DNA of 8,326 nucleotides from Nitrospirae bacterium GWC2_42_7 (GTDB lineage Bacteria > Nitrospirota > Thermodesulfovibrionia > Thermodesulfovibrionales > UBA6898): positions 1 through 8,326 of the forward strand of contig MHDW01000141.1 in assembly GCA_001803645.1 (NCBI GenBank), read 5' to 3'. The first letter of the stretch is position 1. Each line of letters begins with the position of its first letter. The notes under the pieces are model-generated. The model saw only the letters and a program-made list of their open reading frames with translations. It searched no databases and was not told where the DNA came from. Position numbers and translations under genes: made by a program. This document shows positions 1-4,773 of this stretch, piece by piece.

Positions 1-393
1 TGGGTTTTTGGTGACAACATTGAGGACAGAATCGGAGTTTTCAAGTATATCTTGCTATTTTTGTTATGCGGTATTATTGCTGATTATACACATGCCCTGA
101 TGACAAGCGATCCGGAAATACCGACATTGGGTGCAAGCGGAGCCATCTCAGGAATTTTGGGGAGCTATATGGTTTTATATCCTAAAGCACGTATTAATTT
201 GTTTACTATTGTATATTTTCGGCTGTTAAGATTTTCTTTTCCTGCATGGTTCTATTTGGGGATATGGTTTTTAGGACAGCAATTTCTAAATATTGCACTG
301 GGAGTGCAGGGAGTAGCATGGTATGCTCATATTGGAGGATTTATTATTGGTGCAGTTGTAATATTATTAATGCGGATTGCAAGACTTTTATAA
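1..393 (+). CDS. Rhomboid-family intramembrane serine protease, C-terminal part (5' end outside window)
   Basis: The gene is open from the first base in frame 1 and ends at TAA 391-393, giving 130 visible residues. Rhomboids cleave membrane-protein substrates within the lipid bilayer using a Ser-His dyad. The visible part starts with a WVFGDNIEDRIG stretch, typical of the region after the second membrane segment. Next comes GASGAISG at residues 44-51 of the visible part, with the nucleophile at Ser46. The dyad histidine is in WYAHIGGFIIG (His110), in the last core helix. The segments in between are strongly hydrophobic, as expected for an inner-membrane protein. Both catalytic residues are present, so the protease is predicted to be active. 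The missing N-terminal part should hold the first membrane helices. The first in-frame start inside the window (TTG 52) is not the true start, because family homology extends upstream of it. The substrate cannot be told from sequence. Confidence 0.93.
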   Translation, partial: WVFGDNIEDRIGVFKYILLFLLCGIIADYTHALMTSDPEIPTLGASGAISGILGSYMVLYPKARINLFTIVYFRLLRFSFPAWFYLGIWFLGQQFLNIALGVQGVAWYAHIGGFIIGAVVILLMRIARLL

Positions 394-403
394 TAACAAT
401 TGT

Positions 404-421
404 AAGGAGGGAGAGCCTTCC
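404..421 (+). promoter_or_regulatory. Strong Shine-Dalgarno sequestered in a 6-bp hairpin
   Basis: AAGGAGG (404-410) is a near-perfect ribosome-binding site. It lies in GGAGGG (406-411), AGAG loop (412-415), CCTTCC (416-421), a 6-bp stem with one G-U pair that would hide the SD. An ATG follows directly at 422, 11 nt after the SD core. This is the only strong SD between the rhomboid stop and the acetyltransferase. There is no T-run after the stem, so it is not a normal intrinsic terminator. A translational control role is inferred. Confidence 0.45.
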
Positions 422-511
422 ATGAATATTTTCAAATGGGGATTTGGCACATTCACATATATAAAAGACAAAAATGGATATAACATTAAAACCATTAGGC
501 CTGAAACATAA
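422..511 (+). CDS. Possible 29-codon leader ORF overlapping the acetyltransferase start
   Basis: This short frame opens with ATG 422, right behind the AAGGAGG hairpin, and closes at TAA 509-511. It encodes 29 residues: MNIFKWGFG…, then TFTYIKDKNGYNIKTIRPET. It overlaps the first 38 nt of the acetyltransferase frame (start 474) in a different register. I do not recognise the peptide. It has no signal peptide, no obvious domain and no run of a single amino acid that would suggest amino-acid-dependent attenuation. The case for translation is the ribosome-binding site, which is far better than that of the downstream gene. It may be a leader peptide whose translation opens the mRNA for the acetyltransferase, or chance. 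It could also mark a start region displaced by an indel, though the acetyltransferase already looks complete. Confidence 0.35.
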   Translation: MNIFKWGFGTFTYIKDKNGYNIKTIRPET

Positions 512-965
512 GGAACAGGTCATAAATATCTACAATTGTTACATAGAAAACAGTTTTGCGGCATATCCTGAAAGCAGGGTCCCCTATGAATTTTTCGAAC
601 AGTTATTAAAGATGTGCGAAGGCTATCCTTCAGCCGTTGCCGAAGACGAAGGAGGTAATGTCCTGGGTTTTGGCCTTTTGAGGCCGTACCATACCTTCCC
701 TGTGTTTTCCAGAACTGCATTTATAACATATTTCATAAAGCCGGAATTCAGGCACAAGGGGATAGGGAAGCAGATCCTCGAATATCTTATCGTGAAGGGA
801 AAGGAAAAAGGTATTGCCTCGGTATTGGCTGACATATCGTCATTGAATATTCAGAGCATTGATTTCCACAGGAAGAATGGCTTTATGGAATGCGGCCGTT
901 TTGAAAATGTCGGGGTTAAGAACGGGAAAATATTCGACGTTGTTTATATGCAAAAAAAATTATAA
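474..965 (+). CDS. GNAT-family N-acetyltransferase, phosphinothricin acetyltransferase-like
   Basis: This 163-aa soluble enzyme is predicted to move an acetyl group from acetyl-CoA to an amine. The acetyl-CoA pyrophosphate loop is RHKGIGKQ (residues 93-100, R-x-x-G-x-G), preceded by the beta4 strand ITYFIKPEF. Motif B appears as NIQSIDFHRKNGF (125-137). The end, FENVGVKNGKIFDVVYMQ, is characteristic of the phosphinothricin/methionine sulfoximine acetyltransferase and YncA-like branch. The substrate may be an amino-acid-like amine, but this cannot be read from sequence. Length matches the family. An in-frame TAA at 462-464 lies four codons before ATG 474, so the start cannot be further upstream. 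No SD is visible immediately before 474. The strong SD at 404-410 serves a different frame, suggesting coupled translation. The gene is 80 nt downstream of the rhomboid on the same strand and convergent with ald across a 19-nt gap. Confidence 0.88.
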   Translation: MDITLKPLGLKHKEQVINIYNCYIENSFAAYPESRVPYEFFEQLLKMCEGYPSAVAEDEGGNVLGFGLLRPYHTFPVFSRTAFITYFIKPEFRHKGIGKQILEYLIVKGKEKGIASVLADISSLNIQSIDFHRKNGFMECGRFENVGVKNGKIFDVVYMQKKL

Positions 966-984
966 CGGTTCACTGCTTCTCTGC

Positions 985-2091
985 TTAATTAATTTCCTCA
1001 ATGTCTTTGTATCTCATCCCCATCGACTCTGCCAGCGGTTTCAGAACAATTTCACCTTTATAGGTATTAAGACCGCTTTTTATTTCAGGATTCTCCCTTA
1101 TCGCTTTTTCAATGCCAGTATTCGCAAGGATCTTGATATAGGGAAGGGTTGCGCTTGTAAGCGCTGCTGTTGAAGTGCATGGGTAAGCTCCGGGCATATT
1201 GGACACTGTGTAGTGGATTATGCCGTCAATCTCATATGTCGGATTGTCATGGGTTGTCGGCCTTGATGTTTCAAAACATCCTCCCTGATCAATAGACACG
1301 TCAACGATCACAGAACCCTTCTTCATTGTTTTCAGCATCTCCTTTGTTATCAGCACAGGCGTCTTTCCACCGGTAACAAGAATAGCTCCGATCACTATAT
1401 CAGCATCCTTTATCTGTTTTCTGATATTCTGCTCCGAAAAAAGCAGAGTTTTAATCCTGCCCTTGAATATATTCTCAAGCCTTTGTAATTGTTCGGCCCT
1501 CTTGTCTATGACAACAGTATCCATTTCAAGGCCAACGCAGACACGGGCTGAGTTTGTCCCTACAACACCAGCGCCGATTATCAGGACTTTTCCGGAGCTG
1601 GCGCCTGTTGCTCCGGTGACAAGCACTCCGCTTCCCCCATGCTCTTTCTGAAGAAAGTAGGCAGCCATTATAGGCGCCATCCTTCCTGCTATCTCGCTCA
1701 TTGGCGCAAGCAAAGGCAGAGTCCCGTCTTTCTGAAGGGTTTCATAACCTATGCCTGTTACTTTTTTATTCAGAAGCAGTTCAGTAAGCAGCCGGTTTGG
1801 TGCCAGATGAAGATATGTGAATATGGCCTGGCCTTCCCTGATAAGGCCGAACTCGGAAGGGAGAGGTTCTTTGACCTTAACTATCAGGTCTGAGTTTCTG
1901 AAGAGCGTGTCCCGGTCGATGATATCAGCGTCTGCGTCAAGATAATCAGCATCTTTGATCCCGCAGCCTCTTCCTGCTCCCTCTTCAATGAGAACTGTAT
2001 GCCCGTCTTTTTTTAATTCTTTTGCGCCTATGGGTGTAACAGCTACCCTGAATTCATCTGTTTTTATCTCTTTTGGAACGCCTATTACCAT
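985..2091 (-). CDS. ald: Alanine dehydrogenase
   Basis: This 368-aa enzyme catalyses NAD-dependent oxidative deamination of L-alanine to pyruvate and ammonium, or the reverse assimilation. It begins MVIGVPKEIKTDEFRVAVTP, the family N-terminus, with the substrate-binding Arg15. Other family landmarks are Lys74 in VKEPLP, His95 in TYLHLAP, and the MSEIAGRMAP segment (131-140). The Rossmann motif is IIGAGVVGTN (G173-x-G175-x-x-G178), with the acidic Asp196 at the end of the second strand. VIVDVSIDQGG (261-271) carries the catalytic Asp269. Length is close to the usual 370 residues, so the gene is intact. An in-frame TGA seven codons before ATG 2091 forces this start. No SD precedes it; instead the upstream 68-aa gene ends inside the first codons of ald (TGGTAA against ATGGTA), so translation is probably coupled. 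It is the last gene of the TraB/GumN unit. Confidence 0.96.
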   Translation of the reverse strand: MVIGVPKEIKTDEFRVAVTPIGAKELKKDGHTVLIEEGAGRGCGIKDADYLDADADIIDRDTLFRNSDLIVKVKEPLPSEFGLIREGQAIFTYLHLAPNRLLTELLLNKKVTGIGYETLQKDGTLPLLAPMSEIAGRMAPIMAAYFLQKEHGGSGVLVTGATGASSGKVLIIGAGVVGTNSARVCVGLEMDTVVIDKRAEQLQRLENIFKGRIKTLLFSEQNIRKQIKDADIVIGAILVTGGKTPVLITKEMLKTMKKGSVIVDVSIDQGGCFETSRPTTHDNPTYEIDGIIHYTVSNMPGAYPCTSTAALTSATLPYIKILANTGIEKAIRENPEIKSGLNTYKGEIVLKPLAESMGMRYKDIEEIN

Positions 2092-2291
2092 GTCAGTGAG
2101 ATCAGGCTTTCAATATCTGACTGAAGACGGTTGAATTTACATCTGATAACGAGGCAATTTTCTGACCGGTAACAGTGGCCGTTCTTTATCACTACATGAA
2201 CATTGATCCCTGTAGTTGCGCTGTGTGGACAGGGAATATGGAGTTTGTCAGTTGTTTCCGAATAACGCTTTTCAAGATGTCTTGTTTTCAT
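2085..2291 (-). CDS. Small four-cysteine protein overlapping ald (function unknown)
   Basis: This 68-aa frame runs from ATG 2291 to TAA 2085-2087. I do not recognise the family. The centre is CPHSATTGINVHVVIKNGHC (21-40), followed by C46 and C51. The spacing is Cx18Cx5Cx4C, with His23 and His39 nearby, so a small metal-binding fold is possible, though it is not a standard zinc-ribbon spacing. There is no signal peptide or membrane segment, so it is predicted cytoplasmic. It starts 20 nt after the TraB/GumN stop, with AAGGA (2305-2309) as a modest, distant SD, and overlaps ald by 7 nt. The tight junctions on both sides and the lack of an SD for ald favour a real translated gene. A non-coding spacer that happens to be open is the alternative. 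I infer a link to ald expression or activity from position only. Confidence 0.6.
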   Translation of the reverse strand: MKTRHLEKRYSETTDKLHIPCPHSATTGINVHVVIKNGHCYRSENCLVIRCKFNRLQSDIESLISLTW

Positions 2292-2311
2292 AATATAAGC
2301 TAATTCCTTAA

Positions 2312-3208
2312 TTACATCTGCTCAACAATATACCCTTTATCCCAAAGCAATTCAATAATTCCCTTTTCTCCTATCAGGTGGGCAGCGCCGACAACCACGA
2401 AATAGGTCCCGCCTTTTTTAAGGAATCCCTCGATCTTTGAGGTCATGTTCTTATTTCTTGTAAATAATATTTTATTGTAAACCGAAGAGAGTTTTTTGTC
2501 TTTTTTAAGATCTTTCAGTATCATCATCTCCATGTCCCCGGTATCTCCTGATTTCCATGCCCTGACCAATCTGTCAACATATGGCCCGATTTTTTCCATT
2601 TCCTTTAAAGTATACAATAGAAAAAGTTCTTGCTCCTGCTCTGAAAAACCCGAAAAAAGATCCATCTGGGATTCAAGACTCTCAAGTTCAATGACCTTCT
2701 TTTCGCTGGACTTTGAGAGAAAATGCATATCAATGCCGAGTGACGGATCGAACCCCAATTTTAAAAGTTTAACAGACATCAAACTTAATGCAGCAAGCCA
2801 TGGTTTCTGTTTGCTTATGAGTTCAAGAGGAATGCCAGACACTGAGATCTCCTTTTTTAGCAGTTCGTATGTTTCGGAAGAAATATGTTTTTCGATCGTG
2901 TCATTCCCGTGATATATTGCACTTTCCATTAATTTTGGAATGTCTTTTTCTTTTATGTCATTAATATTGATCTCAACTGCGAGAGAGTTTGATCTGTCAA
3001 AAGCATCCTCGATCTTCTTATTCAGAGGATAGCTCTCTTTTTTCATTACATGGATCGAACCGAGAATATAGGCAGTTCCTGTTTCTGATTGGACTTTCCA
3101 GAGAAAGTTCTTATTGTCCTGAGCTGAAGCATGGCCAGCATGGACCGATAAATTGAACAAGACAAAAATAATAGGTACTGTTAAAATCCTGACAAGTCTT
3201 TTTCTCAT
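2312..3208 (-). CDS. Secreted TraB/GumN-family protein (Tiki/TraB-like putative metalloprotease fold)
   Basis: The protein is 298 aa when started at ATG 3208. MRKRLVRILTVPIIFVLFNL… followed by an Ala-rich AGHASAQ end near residue 30 is a classical signal peptide, so export is predicted. The family hallmarks are present: TAYILGSIHV (45-54; GxxH with His53), AVEINI (Glu79), GIDMHF (158-163), VIELE (172-176), RNKNM (251-255), and the C-terminal VVVGAAHLIGEKG (271-283; second GxxH, His277). Related eukaryotic Tiki proteins are metal-dependent proteases; bacterial members are largely uncharacterised, so activity is inferred. The frame stays open to ATG 3298, but that longer start would put about 30 charged residues before the signal peptide and lies upstream of the extended -10 element at 3242-3250. 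I therefore prefer 3208. It is the first gene of a unit with the 68-aa gene and ald. Confidence 0.88.
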   Translation of the reverse strand: MRKRLVRILTVPIIFVLFNLSVHAGHASAQDNKNFLWKVQSETGTAYILGSIHVMKKESYPLNKKIEDAFDRSNSLAVEININDIKEKDIPKLMESAIYHGNDTIEKHISSETYELLKKEISVSGIPLELISKQKPWLAALSLMSVKLLKLGFDPSLGIDMHFLSKSSEKKVIELESLESQMDLFSGFSEQEQELFLLYTLKEMEKIGPYVDRLVRAWKSGDTGDMEMMILKDLKKDKKLSSVYNKILFTRNKNMTSKIEGFLKKGGTYFVVVGAAHLIGEKGIIELLWDKGYIVEQM

Positions 3209-3241
3209 ATCATGTATTCCCGTCCTTTTATTGTTAGAGTG

Positions 3242-3250
3242 ATTATAACA
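3242..3250 (-). promoter_or_regulatory. Extended -10 promoter of the TraB/GumN-ald unit
   Basis: Read on the minus strand this is TGTTATAAT, a perfect TATAAT (3242-3247) with the upstream TG of an extended -10. No good -35 is visible (TTAAAC at best, 18 nt upstream), which is usual for extended -10 promoters. Transcription would begin near 3235, leaving a leader of about 27 nt before ATG 3208. This supports that start over the longer frame. Confidence 0.6.
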
Positions 3251-3304
3251 TGCCTGCGGGAATTGGTTTAATCTTGATTTTAAAGCAAGCCCGTTCAAAA
3301 AAAC

Positions 3305-3326
3305 TTCTACTTTATAACGGGTAGAA
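3305..3326. promoter_or_regulatory. Operator-like inverted repeat abutting the mscL -35
   Basis: TTCTAC (3305-3310) and GTAGAA (3321-3326) form a perfect 6+6 inverted repeat with a 10-nt centre. It ends one base before the -35 hexamer at 3327. The half-site spacing would suit a dimeric regulator on one face of the helix. It lies between two divergent promoters and could affect either. No regulator is named by the sequence. Confidence 0.3.
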
Positions 3327-3355
3327 TTGACTGTTAACTGACTGCATGATATTCT
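3327..3355 (+). promoter_or_regulatory. Sigma70-type promoter of mscL
   Basis: TTGACT (3327-3332, 5/6 match) and TATTCT (3350-3355, 4/6 match) are separated by an ideal 17 nt. The predicted start near 3362 gives a leader of about 20 nt containing the SD AAGGAGG (3370-3376). It is divergent from the TraB/GumN promoter; the two -10 elements are about 100 bp apart. Confidence 0.6.
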
Positions 3356-3369
3356 TTAAATAAAAAAAT

Positions 3370-3376
3370 AAGGAGG
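3370..3376 (+). promoter_or_regulatory. Shine-Dalgarno that fixes the GTG start of mscL
   Basis: AAGGAGG sits 5 nt before GTG 3382. It settles the choice of the GTG codon, which encodes the expected MscL N-terminus [20 protein letters not shown]. Confidence 0.85.
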
Positions 3377-3381
3377 AGAAA

Positions 3382-3834
3382 GTGCTGAAGGAATTTAAGG
3401 AATTTGCATTAAAGGGGAATGTTATTGACATGGCTGTAGGTATTATCATGGGTGCTGCATTTGGGTCAATTGTCACCTCGCTTGTTGCGGATGTTATAAT
3501 GCCTCCTATCGGATTGCTGTTGGGGAAAGTAGATTTCAGCAACCTTTTTGTTGTGCTTAGCAGCGGCAAAGTGCCGGGGCCGTACAGCTCTCTTGCTGAT
3601 GCAAAGGCAGCCGGCGCTGTCACGCTTAATTACGGCTTGTTTGTCAATACAATCATAAGCTTTGCAATAATTTCCTTTGCTGTTTTTATTCTTATAAAAA
3701 ATATCAACAGGCTTAAGAGAGCTGAGGAAGCTCCGCCGGCAGTGCCGACAAACAAAGAGTGCCCTTTTTGTCTTGAAGCCATACCGGTAAATGCAGTTAA
3801 GTGCGGACATTGCACATCAAATCTGCCGCAATAA
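3382..3834 (+). CDS. mscL: Large-conductance mechanosensitive channel MscL with C-terminal zinc-ribbon-like tail
   Basis: This 150-aa inner-membrane channel opens under membrane tension and releases small solutes during hypo-osmotic shock. The signature N-terminus is [40 protein letters not shown] (residues 5-44): the short amphipathic helix and pore-lining TM1. The periplasmic loop spans about 50-85, and TM2 is [25 protein letters not shown] (87-111). The Pro-rich linker [11 protein letters not shown] replaces most of the usual C-terminal helix. The end, [23 protein letters not shown], carries C127-x2-C130 and C141-x2-C144, a likely zinc-ribbon knuckle pair in the cytoplasm. MscL proteins with such a tail are, to my knowledge, found in several phyla, so this is a variant and not a fusion error. 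The DUF4197 gene follows 32 nt later on the same strand, probably co-transcribed. Confidence 0.95.
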   Translation: MLKEFKEFALKGNVIDMAVGIIMGAAFGSIVTSLVADVIMPPIGLLLGKVDFSNLFVVLSSGKVPGPYSSLADAKAAGAVTLNYGLFVNTIISFAIISFAVFILIKNINRLKRAEEAPPAVPTNKECPFCLEAIPVNAVKCGHCTSNLPQ

Positions 3835-3866
3835 TTAATAATAACTAAAACCATATAGGGGGAAAA

Positions 3867-4583
3867 ATGAAAAAGATACTTTTAGCAGGGATCCTTATTT
3901 CAGTTTTACTGACTTCTTTGTCCTATGCCGGATTCTTTGACAATGTGTTTAAGGGCCTTGGTAGTTCAACTCAGAGCGGTCCTGATGACAAGAGCATAGT
4001 CTCAGGGCTTAAAGAGGCATTGGCCATAGGAACTGAAAATGCAGTTAAAAATGTGTCCCAAACAGACGGTTATTTCAGGAACCAGCTGATCAAGGTCCTG
4101 ATGCCTGAAAAGATCCAGAAGGTTGCAGATGTGCTTAAAAAAGTCGGATACCAGAAAGAAGTTGATGACTTTATACTCAGCATGAACCGTGCTGCTGAAA
4201 AAGCTGCACCGCAGGCGGCCTCTTTTTTTGGTGATGCGATTAAAGAGATGAATTTTGAGGATGCAAGAAAGATACTAAATGGAGGTGATACTTCAGCAAC
4301 AGAATATTTCAAATCAAAGACAAATGAAAAAATATATAACTCTTTCAAGCCGGTTATAGCATCAAGCATGAACGAAGTTGGTGTGACACGCTCTTACAAG
4401 GAGATGATCGGCAAATATGAATCCATACCTTTTATGAAGTCAGAATCTCTTGATCTGGACCACCATGTAACAGCAAAGGCTCTGGAAGGTTTGTTCACTA
4501 TAGTAGGGCAGGAGGAGAAGAAGATAAGAACTGATCCTGCAGCCAGGGTCACAGATCTGTTAAAGACGGTTTTTGGTAAATAA
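3867..4583 (+). CDS. Secreted DUF4197-family protein
   Basis: This 238-aa protein opens with MKKILLAGILISVLLTSLSYA, a clear signal peptide predicted to be cleaved after Ala21. There is no lipobox cysteine, so it should be soluble in the periplasm or outside. The rest matches the DUF4197 pattern: GLKEALAIGTENAV (47-60), the MNRAAEKAAPQAASFF helix (106-121), TSATEYFKSKT (142-152), KYESIPF, and the ending LDLDHHVTAKALEGLF followed by VGQEEKKIRTDPAARVTDLLKTVFG. It looks mostly helical. The function of the family is not known to me. The SD AGGGGG (3857-3862) lies 4 nt before ATG 3867. It is downstream of mscL and convergent with the YihY gene. Intact, of normal family length, with no unusual residues. 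Confidence 0.9.
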   Translation: MKKILLAGILISVLLTSLSYAGFFDNVFKGLGSSTQSGPDDKSIVSGLKEALAIGTENAVKNVSQTDGYFRNQLIKVLMPEKIQKVADVLKKVGYQKEVDDFILSMNRAAEKAAPQAASFFGDAIKEMNFEDARKILNGGDTSATEYFKSKTNEKIYNSFKPVIASSMNEVGVTRSYKEMIGKYESIPFMKSESLDLDHHVTAKALEGLFTIVGQEEKKIRTDPAARVTDLLKTVFGK

Positions 4584-4610
4584 TATGCAGGTTGTTTGGA
4601 CTTTAAATCT

Positions 4611-4718
4611 GTCATTCCCGAAGTCCTTAGTCGGGAATCCACCCTTCGACAGGCTCAGGGTGACATTTGTCATGGTGAGCTTGTCGAACCATGGATGCCG
4701 GATCAAGTCCGGCATGAC
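4611..4718. repeat. Composite palindromic repeat array between convergent genes
   Basis: The array is about 108 bp and lies between the stops of the DUF4197 and YihY genes. It has two arms facing each other around TGACA-TT-TGTCA (4661-4672). Left arm: unit A (4611-4641), with the stem ATTCCCGA/TCGGGAAT (4614-4621, 4631-4638), then unit B (4642-4665), with CCCT/AGGG (4642-4645, 4657-4660) around TCGACAGGCTC. Right arm: unit B' (4668-4693), CATGG/CCATG (4671-4675, 4689-4693) around the inverted core GAGCTTGTCGAA, then unit A' (4694-4718), ATGCCGGA/TCCGGCAT (4695-4702, 4708-4715). B' is the inverted copy of B and A' that of A. Similar short repeats are dispersed in many bacterial genomes. A role in transcript ends or mRNA stability for both genes is plausible. 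The remaining spacer (4584-4610, 4719-4761) shows nothing else apart from the start of a small palindrome at 4760. Confidence 0.85.
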
Positions 4719-4759
4719 GGAAAAGGCATATTTATAAACAGACACTAATTAGTTGGCCC

Positions 4760-4773
4760 GATCAAATTTGATC
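4760..4773. repeat. Perfect 14-bp palindrome over the YihY stop codon
   Basis: GATCAAATTTGATC is a perfect palindrome and contains the stop codon of the minus-strand YihY gene (TCA 4762-4764 on plus). It also contains two GATC sites. It may be chance or a binding site. It has no adjacent T-run and is too AT-rich to be a good terminator. Confidence 0.35.

Noticed and set aside
859..1173. 104-aa plus-strand frame running from the end of the GNAT gene across the convergent ald end
   Set aside because: It overlaps two well-supported genes in other frames and has no family features.
2496..2912. 138-aa plus-strand frame inside the TraB/GumN gene
   Set aside because: It is antisense to conserved family motifs and has a Ser-rich composition typical of a complement of Lys/Glu-rich coding sequence.
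3209..3298. Upstream extension of the TraB/GumN frame to ATG 3298
   Set aside because: It would place about 30 charged residues before a clean signal peptide and begin upstream of the likely transcription start set by TGTTATAAT at 3242-3250.
3466..3810. Minus-strand frames opposite mscL (including 3312-3623 and 3630-3854)
   Set aside because: mscL is unmistakable on the plus strand with an ideal SD. The antisense frames are shadows of its codon use.
4611..4718. Repeat array considered as a CRISPR
   Set aside because: The units are palindromic and inverted, with no regular direct repeats and no unique spacers of constant length.
4560..4745. 61-aa and 82-aa minus-strand frames over the repeat array
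   Set aside because: Their peptides (for example SVMPDLIRHPWFDKLTMTNV) are translations of palindromic repeats, a well-known annotation artefact.
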